NCBI GenBank assembly: GCA_009760855.2
Contig: WPIO01000167.1
Coordinates: forward strand, 472,501-536,500
Reading direction: 5' to 3'
DNA length: 64,000 bases
From: Cristatella mucedo
Lineage: Eukaryota; Bryozoa; Phylactolaemata; Cristatellidae
This document shows, in pieces, positions 55,651 through 64,000 of the stretch; the first letter of the stretch is position 1; the number at the start of each line of letters is the position of its first letter. The translations under genes were made by a program, and so were the position numbers. The notes under the pieces were generated by a model that had not been told where the DNA came from, ran no database searches, and saw only the letters and a program-made list of their open reading frames with translations.

Positions 55651-56960
55651 TTTTTTTAGAGGGAACTTTTTGGAACATTATTAGGAAACATCTGGGCTGC
55701 GGTAGCACGGAGACGCTGCCGGCATCAGGACGCCCTGGAGTAACTTCTCTGATGCTGTCCAATGCTGGGATCGGCAGGCAGAAATCAGTCTCGCTTTTTG
55801 GTGCTTCGCAGTCAACAATGGCTTGCCCCGCCCCCCGAGCGCCATTCAGTCCTCGTTCCTTAAGCCATTACTCGCGATGTTCTGGCTTACGACCATTCTG
55901 ATTGCTCGGCAGAGACACTGGTAGTGATTGTTAGCAGTGGCAAACCCGTCCTTCAGACCAGTACTTCACGTTCATGCTTTTGAAGAGCTGCTCCTCCCTC
56001 GGGTAAATGACCGCTTCATGCCTACACCGGCTAAGGCGATTCTCATAGCGGTGAGCTCAGCACTGAATCCTGAGGGCCGACGGTGACCATTAATATTACT
56101 TCTAACTAGAAAAAAAGGCATATAGCAAACCTCCCGCCAAGCCAGAAGGCTCCTGCAGGTCGGTCGCAAGTCCAGCAGCCAAACCGAGGCTGCGAGCTAA
56201 GCTCCGGCTCGGTCGACTGCAGTGCACCTGTGCACCTCGGCGCAGCCAGTGGCGCGATCGGAGCGGCTTCTCTGTGCGACCGCCACCCCCGACCGACCGA
56301 GCAGTATCAGACTGCAAAAGCCAGTGCCGGCGGAGACGCAATGGTACAGAGCCCAGGGTCTGAGCTACGCTGGCTAGATAGAGAATACCAGATGTCAGCA
56401 GGTGCCGACAGCCGGCAGCGTCTCGTCGGACGCGACGTTATGCTCATATGCACCAGCCATTGACATATTTTCGCCTCAGTATAAATCGCATGCCCATTCG
56501 CTACTGGCTGTACCTACCTCCCCAGTAAGGAAGACGTGCCCAGATATCTCATTTATTAGCTGACTAATGCCTAGAGCCCCCTCCCAATCGTCCAACTCGC
56601 TGTAACCGAAAGCGTTCTAAACATATCCAAGCATTGCCCTCCCCAGCTGCACGAGCTACTTATTTGATAGCTTGCTCAAGGCACTTACCCGGAAAACCGC
56701 TTTGACTAAAAAGGAGGTAATCGATCAACCAAAATAAACTAGAACGCCCACTGCGGCTGCAAATAGCTCACACCTCCGCCCTATAGTCCTGCGTTGGTAA
56801 GTCGAGTCCTCTCTGTGGCCAACGTTCCTTCGTGTGCCATGTTCACGCTTTCCTCCCAAGGCGTTTCCAGATCATAAAGAATCACGGTTTTTGGGACACG
56901 TATCACGAGATGCTATCGTGACCCAGATTCGACAGCAGCTCCTCCTGGTGGCAAGTACCA
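55650..56960. other. no gene recognised
   Basis: Only short ORFs in both strands; no repeat identified. Confidence 0.4.
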
Positions 56961-56999
56961 TTCTAGGCAACTCTGCCGTCATCTCCCACTCTCTCACCT

Positions 57000-57283
<284 letters not shown>

Positions 57284-57324
57284 TAAGCCAGGGCTTCCTC
57301 AGACCGCACTTCACAAATCCGACC

Positions 57325-57688
57325 CAAGTAATAATAATACCTTTGTATAGTGCCCTCAGAGAACTTGGTCTTTTTCTAGGCACTTTGCATAGGCTTTAAA
57401 GGAAGCATGATCAAACGCTTAGTGATTAGATGCACAATGTCAACAACAATAACGTGGTTAGAGGTGACGTACGCGGTGTGTCAACACGTAAAATATGGTT
57501 AGTGGTAACGTGCGATGTGTCAGCACACATAAACACACAAGAGATGAATCACAAGAACCACTAAATTCTGCAGTAAACAGGTGAGTTGTGAGCTCCTTTA
57601 TAGATGTCTCGTCGGATGAGGGAGTCGTGGCGTCAGTTGGGAGTGAGTTCCAGGCTTTCGGAGAGAACGAACTGAAGGCACCCTGTCG
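57325..57688 (-). repeat. LINE family 2, 3' end and C-terminus (left arm)
   Basis: AATAATAATACCTTTG, hairpin, then through to AGTGAGTTCCAGGCTTTCGG. In reverse orientation, head-to-head with the next element. Confidence 0.75.
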
Positions 57689-57689
57689 T

Positions 57690-58165
57690 CCTAGATGACA
57701 CTCGCGGCCCACCAGGCCAAGCATCGCACCACCCACTTTTCGGAATCTAACCGTGTACCTAAACCTCGTACAAACCTCAAATCCTTTGGAGACTGTGCAT
57801 TTAGTTCGTATGCTCCCAAAGCCTGGATCTCACTTCCAACTTGCGTAACGACATCCCCTGACTTGACCACATTAAAAAATATTAAAAATCCACCTATTTA
57901 TGACAGCATGTAGTGGATCTCAGCGATTCGTCCTTTATGTGCTTATGCGAGCTGACACTGCATGCTGCCACTAACCACACTTGCATGCTGACCCTGTGCA
58001 TGTCACCCTTAACTACGTTATTCATGTTGTTTATCAAGCATGATACCACTCACCATGCGACCGCGTTTCCTTGGCAGCGAATGTAAAGCGCCTAGAAAGA
58101 GTTCGAGTTATCTTTCAGTGCTTTATCAAGTGCATTATTGTTATTATTATTATTGTTAGATTTTC
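57690..58165 (+). repeat. LINE family 2, C-terminus and 3' end (right arm)
   Basis: HQAKHRTTHFSESN, SYAPKAWISLPT, then CATGCTGACCCTGTGCATG, the hairpin and TTATTATTATTATTG. Together with 57325-57688 it forms an imperfect inverted repeat with arms of roughly 360 bp. Confidence 0.78.
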
Positions 58166-58980
58166 CAGGACCGCCAGCCATCCGATTGTGCCCGCCCCCC
58201 GCTCGCTCACTCCCGATGAATCGCATGAGTCTGATATGACGTGCTCCGACGATCTGACAGCATGGAATTTCACGCGCCTTTTATCTTTTACAAAGTTGCC
58301 GCTCGAACAAATAGCCCGGTGTTGATTGATAGCTGGCCAGACATACTTCGAAGCAAGAAGGCATGTCCGGGCAGGTCCCGCGAGTCTTAGCTCGAGACCA
58401 CTCGAGAGCTAGGTACGTGGAGCCAATTTCCTCGTCGTCAGCGACCGATCGCTGCCAGCGATTGCAGCAATACCTTCAAACCCGCCTCACTTCCCCAAGA
58501 GTCCCCCTATCAGTTTCTAAACTATTACTGCATGCCTAACGTAATGCGAAGCACTATGCTTGACTAAGGCATTCGTGTGAAGTGCTGAGTCTTGAGGGTC
58601 AAAGGTAGCTGTGTGCATTTCTTGACCCGAGAAGATGCCGCCGAGCAATTTTAGCACTGATCTTTGAAATCACCAGGCATGCGCGTGTCGGCAGTGTGAA
58701 TTACGGCCGAGGGGTGATTGAAAACGCCATCCGCACTCGTCCAGCATCGCAGCACTAACATCGTTGAGATTTACCCGAGCTAATCTAATTGGCTGGTGTG
58801 GCACCCTTGTGATAATCATCAAAGCCGGTAGCGTCTCTGTCGAGGACCAATTATAACGAGTTGCAGTCGCAGATAGCTGAGTCTGGAACGGCTGAGGCTG
58901 CTTTCATATAATAAGAATGTACCGGAACTGAGGCATTAATGTTGTATATACATATTTTTCACGGTAACTATATTTCTGAC
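58165..58980. other. no gene recognised
   Basis: No ORF or repeat that I can support. Confidence 0.4.
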
Positions 58981-59302
58981 GATTCGAGACAAGATAGCGA
59001 GCGTTAAAAAGTTCTCACTGCCTCCGAGAGTGCACTGCCTCGGAGCTCGCTCGACGCTCCAACGGAAGTCAGCGAAGGCCTTCCGGCGGCGCGCGCGCGC
59101 GTCAGGCGCCTCGAGCCGCCATCGCTCGCCAGCGGCGGCGGCTCGTGGCGCTCGCCGGCGTCGGCGGGCGCGACGACGATTTCGCGCCATCGAAACGCAC
59201 GCGCTCAAATCGCTTTGCTGCGCAGAGGGCAAAGACGATGGTGGGGGCGGGGCAGAGAAAGCTATCGGTCGTATGCTAAGTTACGCCGTCTCTGCGATTG
59301 AT

Positions 59303-59372
59303 CGCGATCGATGACGAGCGGCGCCCGCGATCGATCGCCATCGATCGCGGGCGCCGCTCGTCATCGATCGCG
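59303..59372. other. perfect 33-bp palindrome with 4-base loop
   Basis: Left arm 59303-59335 and right arm 59340-59372 are exact reverse complements. They contain GATCGATGACGAGCGGCGCC and its complement. The loop is CGCC. It sits in the CpG-rich block. Confidence 0.95.
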
Positions 59373-59447
59373 CGCATTTTTCCCGCTGCAGGCAGCTGTT
59401 TGCTCAGCGCGCGCCCGCGTCAGCTCAGCTTAGACATCAATTCAACG

Positions 59448-59620
59448 GCGTCTTTTGTACAGCGACAGAAGTGCCTTTACTGGCTATCGCCACCGCTGAC
59501 AGCCAGCGGCGATGCGGAATCGCTCGCGGCAGGAATCGAATCCGCGATTTTGGGACCGAGGTCGTGAAAAGCAGCCGCCCCTTGCTCAGCGCTTTTGCCG
59601 TCGCGGCTCACCGAACGGAG
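59448..59620 (-). repeat. SINE A copy, near full length
   Basis: On the - strand: GAGGTC...GGATTCGATTCCTGC (B box), body with CGCTGGCTG and GGTGGCGATAGCC, and end GTCGCTGTACAAAAG. Confidence 0.72.
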
Positions 59621-59989
59621 AGGGAGCGCTTGACCGCCGCGTAGATCGCCGCGAAGCGCCCGGCGCGCGCGGCCGCCGCCGCTTCCGCTTCCTCCGAGGA
59701 GCTCGCTCGGCTGCTCGCGCCGCCGCCGCTCCGCCGGCACGGCCCGAGGAGCGGCGGCGGCGCGAACGTTGCTGCGCTGCACCCAGTCTGCGGCGCGCTT
59801 GCGACAGAGCGGATCGGCGCGGTCGGGTTCCGGTCTCGAGTCGGGCGCGGCGTCTCGATTGCGATCGCCGTCGCGCCGCTCTACGCCGGGTCGCGTCGCG
59901 TCGCGCCGCGCCGCTCTTCGATGGGTCGCGTCGCGTCGCGTCGCCTACCCCCGGCGGCAGCGTTTAATAACTGCAATGGTCTGACCCAG

Positions 59990-60130
59990 AGGTTACGGTG
60001 CTCACCCTGACCGAGGTCTGGCCGAGGTCGCTGCCTCGAGCCCTGCGCGTGGCGTATGCGAAGCGCCCGAACAGAGATTTAAGTTCTCTTACGGCCCTAT
60101 GCAAATAGATTATATTATTGTATTATTATT
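59990..60130 (+). repeat. SINE B copy
   Basis: GTGCTCACCCTGACCGAGG, CTGCCTCGAGCCCTGCG, then GAAGCGCCCGAACAGAGAT...AGTTCTCTTACGGC, ending in TATTATTATTATTA. Confidence 0.68.
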
Positions 60131-61250
60131 ATTAATACGCCGCCTCTGCAAGCCGCAGTCGGGTAGTCGGCAACAGACAGCTCTTGAGCTTGGGAGACGC
60201 ACTGAAACATTTTTCTTCACTTTGTTTAGTCTTTCGGCGCGAGGCACGGAGCTCGCAGCGAAGTGCCTCTTCGCAGGCGCCTGACCGAACGCCGGTTAAA
60301 CATGCACCCCGCGGCGTCGTTTGGTTTGCGAGTCTCAGAAGCGGCAATTGTGCGTGCGCATGTAAATAAACACGTTTTTGGACTATCTTTTTAGGATAGC
60401 ATTTAGGACTTTAGGTGCCTGTATTAGGTGTAGTGTGTTTTGGGGTTTAGTGGTTAGATCGTACATTTCTTCGAGTTTAGGGATTTTAGTGTCGTTTAGT
60501 TTTTAGAGAGAGAAATTCTAAACAAGATATCTCTTAAAACGTCTTTATTTGCATACTTAAAAGCAGACGCTGGAAGCTATGTTGAACAGCGTGCTGTGAC
60601 CGCAGTGCCCACAGCAGAAACTGACCTGGCTCTATGCTAAACAATGCCGAACCAACCGTTCCGTAATATTACTTCGCCTCGTTCCTGCATTTGTGTCTCA
60701 TGCTTGTCGGTGGCAGTTTAGCTGGCTCGCTGTGCGGCCACGCACCAACCAGGGCTTCCTGGGGCCTTCCTTCTCGCTCGCTCGCTGCTCGGCAGCCTGC
60801 GGCGCCGCATTGCTTGCCAATCCGCCCAGTTTCCGATATCGCGCCGGTCGCTGCGGCGCGGCGCGCTCGTTCGTCGATGAGCGTCGTAAGAGAGCGACTC
60901 ACACAGCGAGTCTTGCGGCAGCAGCGGCAGCCAACTCCGCTCACGGGAACGAGGACTGCGCCAGCCGCCGAAAACGCCAGAGTCACGGGTGACGCCGCAG
61001 CTAGCGAAGCCCTCGCGCACGCAGCCCACCGCGCACAGCCGAATGAGGGCTGCTTAAATCTCACCAACAATCGTCGGCCGAAGGCGGGGTGCTGCAGGAG
61101 GCTGGCTGCCACTGGGGTCGAGCGCGTGGCGGCGAGCCTTCAAACGGACGGCGCCCATGCCGCCGCCGAATTCGGACTGCTTAAATCCCATTACTATTGG
61201 ACCTATTCCGGCACAAGAACGGACTTTGCACTTACCGCTCGCGGGGCTGA
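60130..61250. other. GC-rich region, no gene called
   Basis: A 187-codon + strand ORF (60691-61254) overlaps long ORFs in other frames and shows no domain. CTGCTTAAATC occurs twice (61046 and 61178). Confidence 0.3.
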
Positions 61251-61254
61251 ATAA

Positions 61255-61395
61255 ATGCACGGTAAATATAATTCGTTTGCATAACGCCCGCCATAAGAGA
61301 ACTTAGCTTCTATCTGGGTGCTTTTCGTGCGCCGCCGCATGGCTCGAGTTCGCGACCTTGGTTGTTAAAGGCTAGCACCTTACCCCTAATAAGCC
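61255..61395 (-). repeat. SINE B copy
   Basis: GTTTGCATAACGCCCGCC, AAGAGAACTTAGCTTCTAT, ATGGCTCGAGTTCGCGACC and AGGCTAGCACCTTACCCC: tail, hairpin, B box and head in reverse order. Confidence 0.62.
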
Positions 61396-61399
61396 TAAC

Positions 61400-62805
61400 C
61401 GAGGCGGCAGTGGCCTGAATATCGCGCGCGACCCTGTCAATCGCCCGGTTTATCCCCCCCTCCATCCACCCGGTCAAAACGATCAGGATTAGGACAGCGG
61501 CGGTATATTCGAGCGCAGAGAGGGAGGGATAAGTAAGAGGGAGACGCTGGCACTTTGCCGTATATTTATTGAAGCCAGCAGCAGCCGCCGCGTGGGCGCC
61601 GGGCGAACCTCGGCCAATAACTTAGCGGGACGCGAAGAGAGACAGCAATAAATATCCTTTACGCCGCCAGCTGGTGCCGTCACCACCGCCCGGCCGCCGG
61701 GAGATCGCGCTCAAAGTGTAGGTGAATTCGCGCTCCGATCTGCGTGAGCGACCGCTTTTCGGTTTTCTGCGCAGCACGCATTTCACCTGCACGAAGTAGA
61801 CAGCGCCAGCACTCCGATCTCCGTGTGCAACCTGAAACGCAGCGGCGGCAGCGCAGTGCGACGCCGCGCTCGCGCCGACGTGGTGCACTCGCCGCAGCCC
61901 ACAAGCCGCTCGCGCGCGAGCTGCTGCTTCACGCCGCCCGCCCGCCTGCTGAAAGACCGCGCTCCTTAAGGCCGCAGCCAGCGCTACCGACGGCGGCGGT
62001 TTGCGACGCTGCGCCGAGCGCTAAATCCAAGGCCGCGCGCGGCTGAGAGACGATCGCTTTTTCCGATATATATCGCCATTTTACTACAACAAGTCGCAGG
62101 CAGGTGGGGTGCGCAGGCGCGGGGCGATCGCAGGCAGACGTTCGCAGCTAGAGATCGCTCACGTCGCTTGCGCCGTCTTTTGGTCTGCGAGCGCCCGCGC
62201 GCGCTAGGGCCACCGCGGACGGCGGCGGCGGCGCGAGTTTCGCGGCGCCGGCGGCGGCTCGGCGTCGAGCCGCCGCCGGCCAATGGATGAGGGACCACTT
62301 AGCACGCGTAGCAGAAGGAGCGAACGTCACTAGCGCACGTCACTGCGGCGGCGCTCCGCTGCTCTGCCTCGCGCGCGCGCTGGCTGCGCGGAAGACTGAC
62401 GTACAAAGCCAATCGGGCTTCAGCAGCCCCAGGTCTCGCCGCGCGGGTTCAAGGCCATGCGCGGCTCTCGGTTGTAGCGTGGGAAGTCGGAGGAGGTTGG
62501 TAGCGCTGACTGGCGCAGCAGCCCAGGCTCGCACGACTGATGACAAAAAAAAGGTCCCGCGCGTGCGTTCTGTGCGGGCGCGAACGCGCGCGCGCCTCTG
62601 TCTCGGGCGCTTCGGCGACGCGAAGCTGTCTCGGCCGTAGCAGAGGACGCGGCGGCGGCGGCATCGGCGGCAGCGGCTCCATCGCCGGGACATGCAGCGA
62701 GGAGCCGACGAGACGGGACGGCGGCGGCGGCGACGCCGGGCGCCCGCCTGCCGACGCACGCGAGCACCTCCGAGCGTGCTGCAAGCGAGGCGGCCGGCTC
62801 GCGCC
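61400..62805 (-). other. CpG-rich block, probable 3' UTR of the RFAPY gene
   Basis: Downstream (on the - strand) of the stop at 62811. The nearest AATAAA on the - strand is at 61570-61565, giving a possible 3' UTR of about 1.2 kb. Extended CGCG, GGC and GCC runs yield many spurious ORFs. Confidence 0.3.
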
Positions 62806-62810
62806 CCTCC

Positions 62811-63102
62811 TCAGTAGGGCGCGAACCGATGGTCGAGCTTCAGAGCCGACGCTCCGGCGGCTGTAGGCAGCATTTTCAGCTTGCCGCCCATGACCTTCGG
62901 GTCCACGGCAGCCGCCATCATGGCGGCGTTAGCGGCGGCGTTATATCCGTACATGGGCAGCGGCGTCGGTTTGCCAAACATCGCAGCGACGTACGCGGCA
63001 GTGGCGGCGGCCATGGGTTGGGTAGTCTGCTGGGTCAGAGCTGAGGTGGCTGCGGAGGTCATGGGGTCAGCGCTCAGAAGCTGGCTCTTATGGATTTCCA
63101 TG
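62811..63102 (-). CDS. 3'-terminal coding exon, Ala/Met-rich protein ending RFAPY (RBFOX-like end)
   Basis: - strand. Acceptor ACCTTTTCTGCAG (63115-63103) opens the exon, one base plus 96 codons and a TGA at 62813-62811. The peptide begins MEIHKSQLLSADPM (the ATG is internal), is rich in Ala, Met and Tyr (AATAAYVAAMFGKPTPLPMY, NAAANAAMMAAAVDPK) and ends KLDHRFAPY. Third codon positions are strongly G/C-biased, as expected for coding sequence. The last five residues equal the C-terminus of vertebrate RBFOX proteins (...NRFAPY), and their C-terminal region is also Ala/Tyr-rich. The rest does not align by eye, so RBFOX is a hypothesis. No RRM is in the window; upstream exons would be past the right edge. 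Confidence 0.55.
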
Positions 63103-63107
63103 CTGCA

Positions 63108-63835
63108 GAAAAGGTAACGGGACGACGTGTTAATGCTGCCATTCGCGCGGCCGACTCGGCGGCGGGCGGCACGAGCAGCTCTGACGGCGGCTCGCGCGCG
63201 CGCGCACGCCTCTCGTCTCGGCCAGTCGACCGTCGGCAGCGAGCACGGGCGGGCGGGCAGCCAGCGGCTAGCGAAGCGGCCGGAAGCGGCGTGCAGACCG
63301 GATGCAGACGGCGACTGCCGCCGTTCGGGCCAAGCCAGGGCGCGGGCGCTAGTCGCTCGGGGACGGCATGCGACTCGCGCGGCCAAGACCGCAGCTGTCG
63401 GCGGCATGCCGGCAGACTGAGCGGGGACAGCGAGCGAGCGGACAGGCGAGCGGACGTGCCAGGCGAGCGTGCCGTCGGACCTAGAGACGCACGGACGGAC
63501 CGAGGCCCAGCCGAGTGTGGCGTAGTCGCGCCCCAGCTCGGCGCCTTGAATGCGACGCCCGGGTGGCGGGCGCCCGCCACCCAGGAGCCCGCCAGATAGC
63601 AGGCGGTCGCGCTTGGACTAGGGAAAAAAGCCCGCGAGGCAGCTCTCGTGGGCTGAGGGCGAATTTGGCGACGCTCCGGCGACGACCGCGCGACGGCAGT
63701 TTTACGCGGCTAAGCTCGAGCCGCCGCCACCGCCGGGCCCCGGGCTCGCGTGCGTGCGTGCGTGCACGAGGAAAAGAGCTGGGCGAGGACAAACTTTTCA
63801 AACGGAAGCCAGCGCCAAAGAGGGAGGAGGGATGA
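63108..63835. other. CpG-rich, probable intron of the RFAPY gene
   Basis: Long overlapping ORFs on both strands reflect GC content. No exon could be supported. Confidence 0.35.
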
Positions 63836-63839
63836 GCTG

Positions 63840-64000
63840 TCGACTGTATAATTCATTTGTATAGCGTCCCAAGAGAACCTAATCTCTATTCAGGCGCTTC
63901 ACATATGCCTCCGGGCTCGAGCCCATGACCTCAGCCAGACCTTGGTCGGGGCGAGCACCTAACCACTGGACCCCAAGCCAAGTCACGCGCAGGAGAGACC
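63840..64000 (-). repeat. SINE B copy, near full length
   Basis: TATAATTCATTTGTATAGCG, hairpin (CAAGAGAACCTAATCTC), GGGCTCGAGCCCATGACC, GGTCGGGGCGAGCACC and CCACTGGACCCCAAGCC, i.e. the SINE B order reversed. Confidence 0.7.

Larger units (their letters stand above)
59030..60000. promoter_or_regulatory. CpG-rich block, first part
   Basis: Very high CpG with multi-frame ORFs. 59889-59945 is a run of GTCGC/GCCGC units. No gene is called. It may be one of several islands upstream of unseen genes. Confidence 0.35.

Noticed and set aside
59512-59967. 151-codon Arg/Ala/Pro-rich ORF
   Set aside because: Runs through a SINE A copy and GTCGC repeats.
60691-61254. 187-codon ORF in CpG-rich DNA
   Set aside because: Overlaps long ORFs in other frames and the opposite strand; GC-rich DNA has few stops; no domain.
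62829-63117. + strand ORFs opposite the RFAPY exon
   Set aside because: The - strand has the acceptor, codon bias and family-like end; the + frames are its shadow.

Overview
This window is nuclear DNA from a metazoan, almost certainly an invertebrate. Its genes are split by GT-AG introns, two of them are recognisable animal membrane-protein families, CpG is not depleted outside the GC-rich islands, and more than half of the repeat content I can place is LINE, SINE and DNA-transposon debris. Nothing in the sequence fixes the phylum. A large-genome lophotrochozoan or flatworm would fit, but that is a guess.

Genes. (1) Two tandem paralogues of a cation-dependent mannose-6-phosphate-receptor-like (CD-MPR/ATG27-like) type I membrane protein lie on the + strand. 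Copy A enters from the left edge (exons 157-248 and 1632-1758). Copy B has exons at 24815-24979, 27220-27298, 27476-27567 and 28022-28148. The two exons visible in both copies have identical lengths (92 and 127 nt) and identical splice phases, and both copies keep a Phe-Trp pair in the cytoplasmic tail. Neither the 5' exons of B nor the last exon of either copy could be found. (2) A complete MUL1 (mitochondrial E3 ubiquitin ligase, MULAN/GIDE) gene runs on the - strand in three coding exons: 46179-46072, 42066-41861 and 39561-38772. It encodes 367 residues with matching phases. (3) A 3'-terminal coding exon on the - strand (63102-62811) encodes an Ala/Met-rich C-terminus ending in RFAPY, as RBFOX proteins do. 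The rest of that gene lies beyond the right edge. (4) Weaker exon-like ORFs occur at 40504-40655 and 49983-50112 (homologous to each other), at 50798-51060, and as a signal-peptide-like start at 14781.

Repeats. Two LINE lineages dominate. Family 1 has a CR1/L2/Rex-like C-terminal domain and a conserved 3' segment. Family 2 has an SDH endonuclease motif, a YADD reverse transcriptase and a 3' hairpin followed by (ATT)n. Two tRNA-derived SINE families are present: SINE A carries an internal GCC/GGC hairpin, and SINE B ends in the same hairpin as LINE family 2, so it was probably mobilised by it. DNA transposons include a SPIN/URR1-like hAT element (43756-43946), a hAT-type MITE with an 8-bp duplication (45081-45250) and a pogo/Tigger-like element (25143-25809). 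MUL1 intron 1 holds a nested stack of these insertions.

Layout: 0-2 kb copy A; 2-6 kb AT-rich and gene-poor; 6-24 kb repeats with GC-rich islands near 14.8, 20.3 and 23.0 kb; 24.8-28.2 kb copy B; 28.9-36.6 kb LINE graveyard; 38.8-46.2 kb MUL1; 46.2-59 kb repeats and microsatellites; 59-63.8 kb a large GC- and CpG-rich block with the RFAPY exon.
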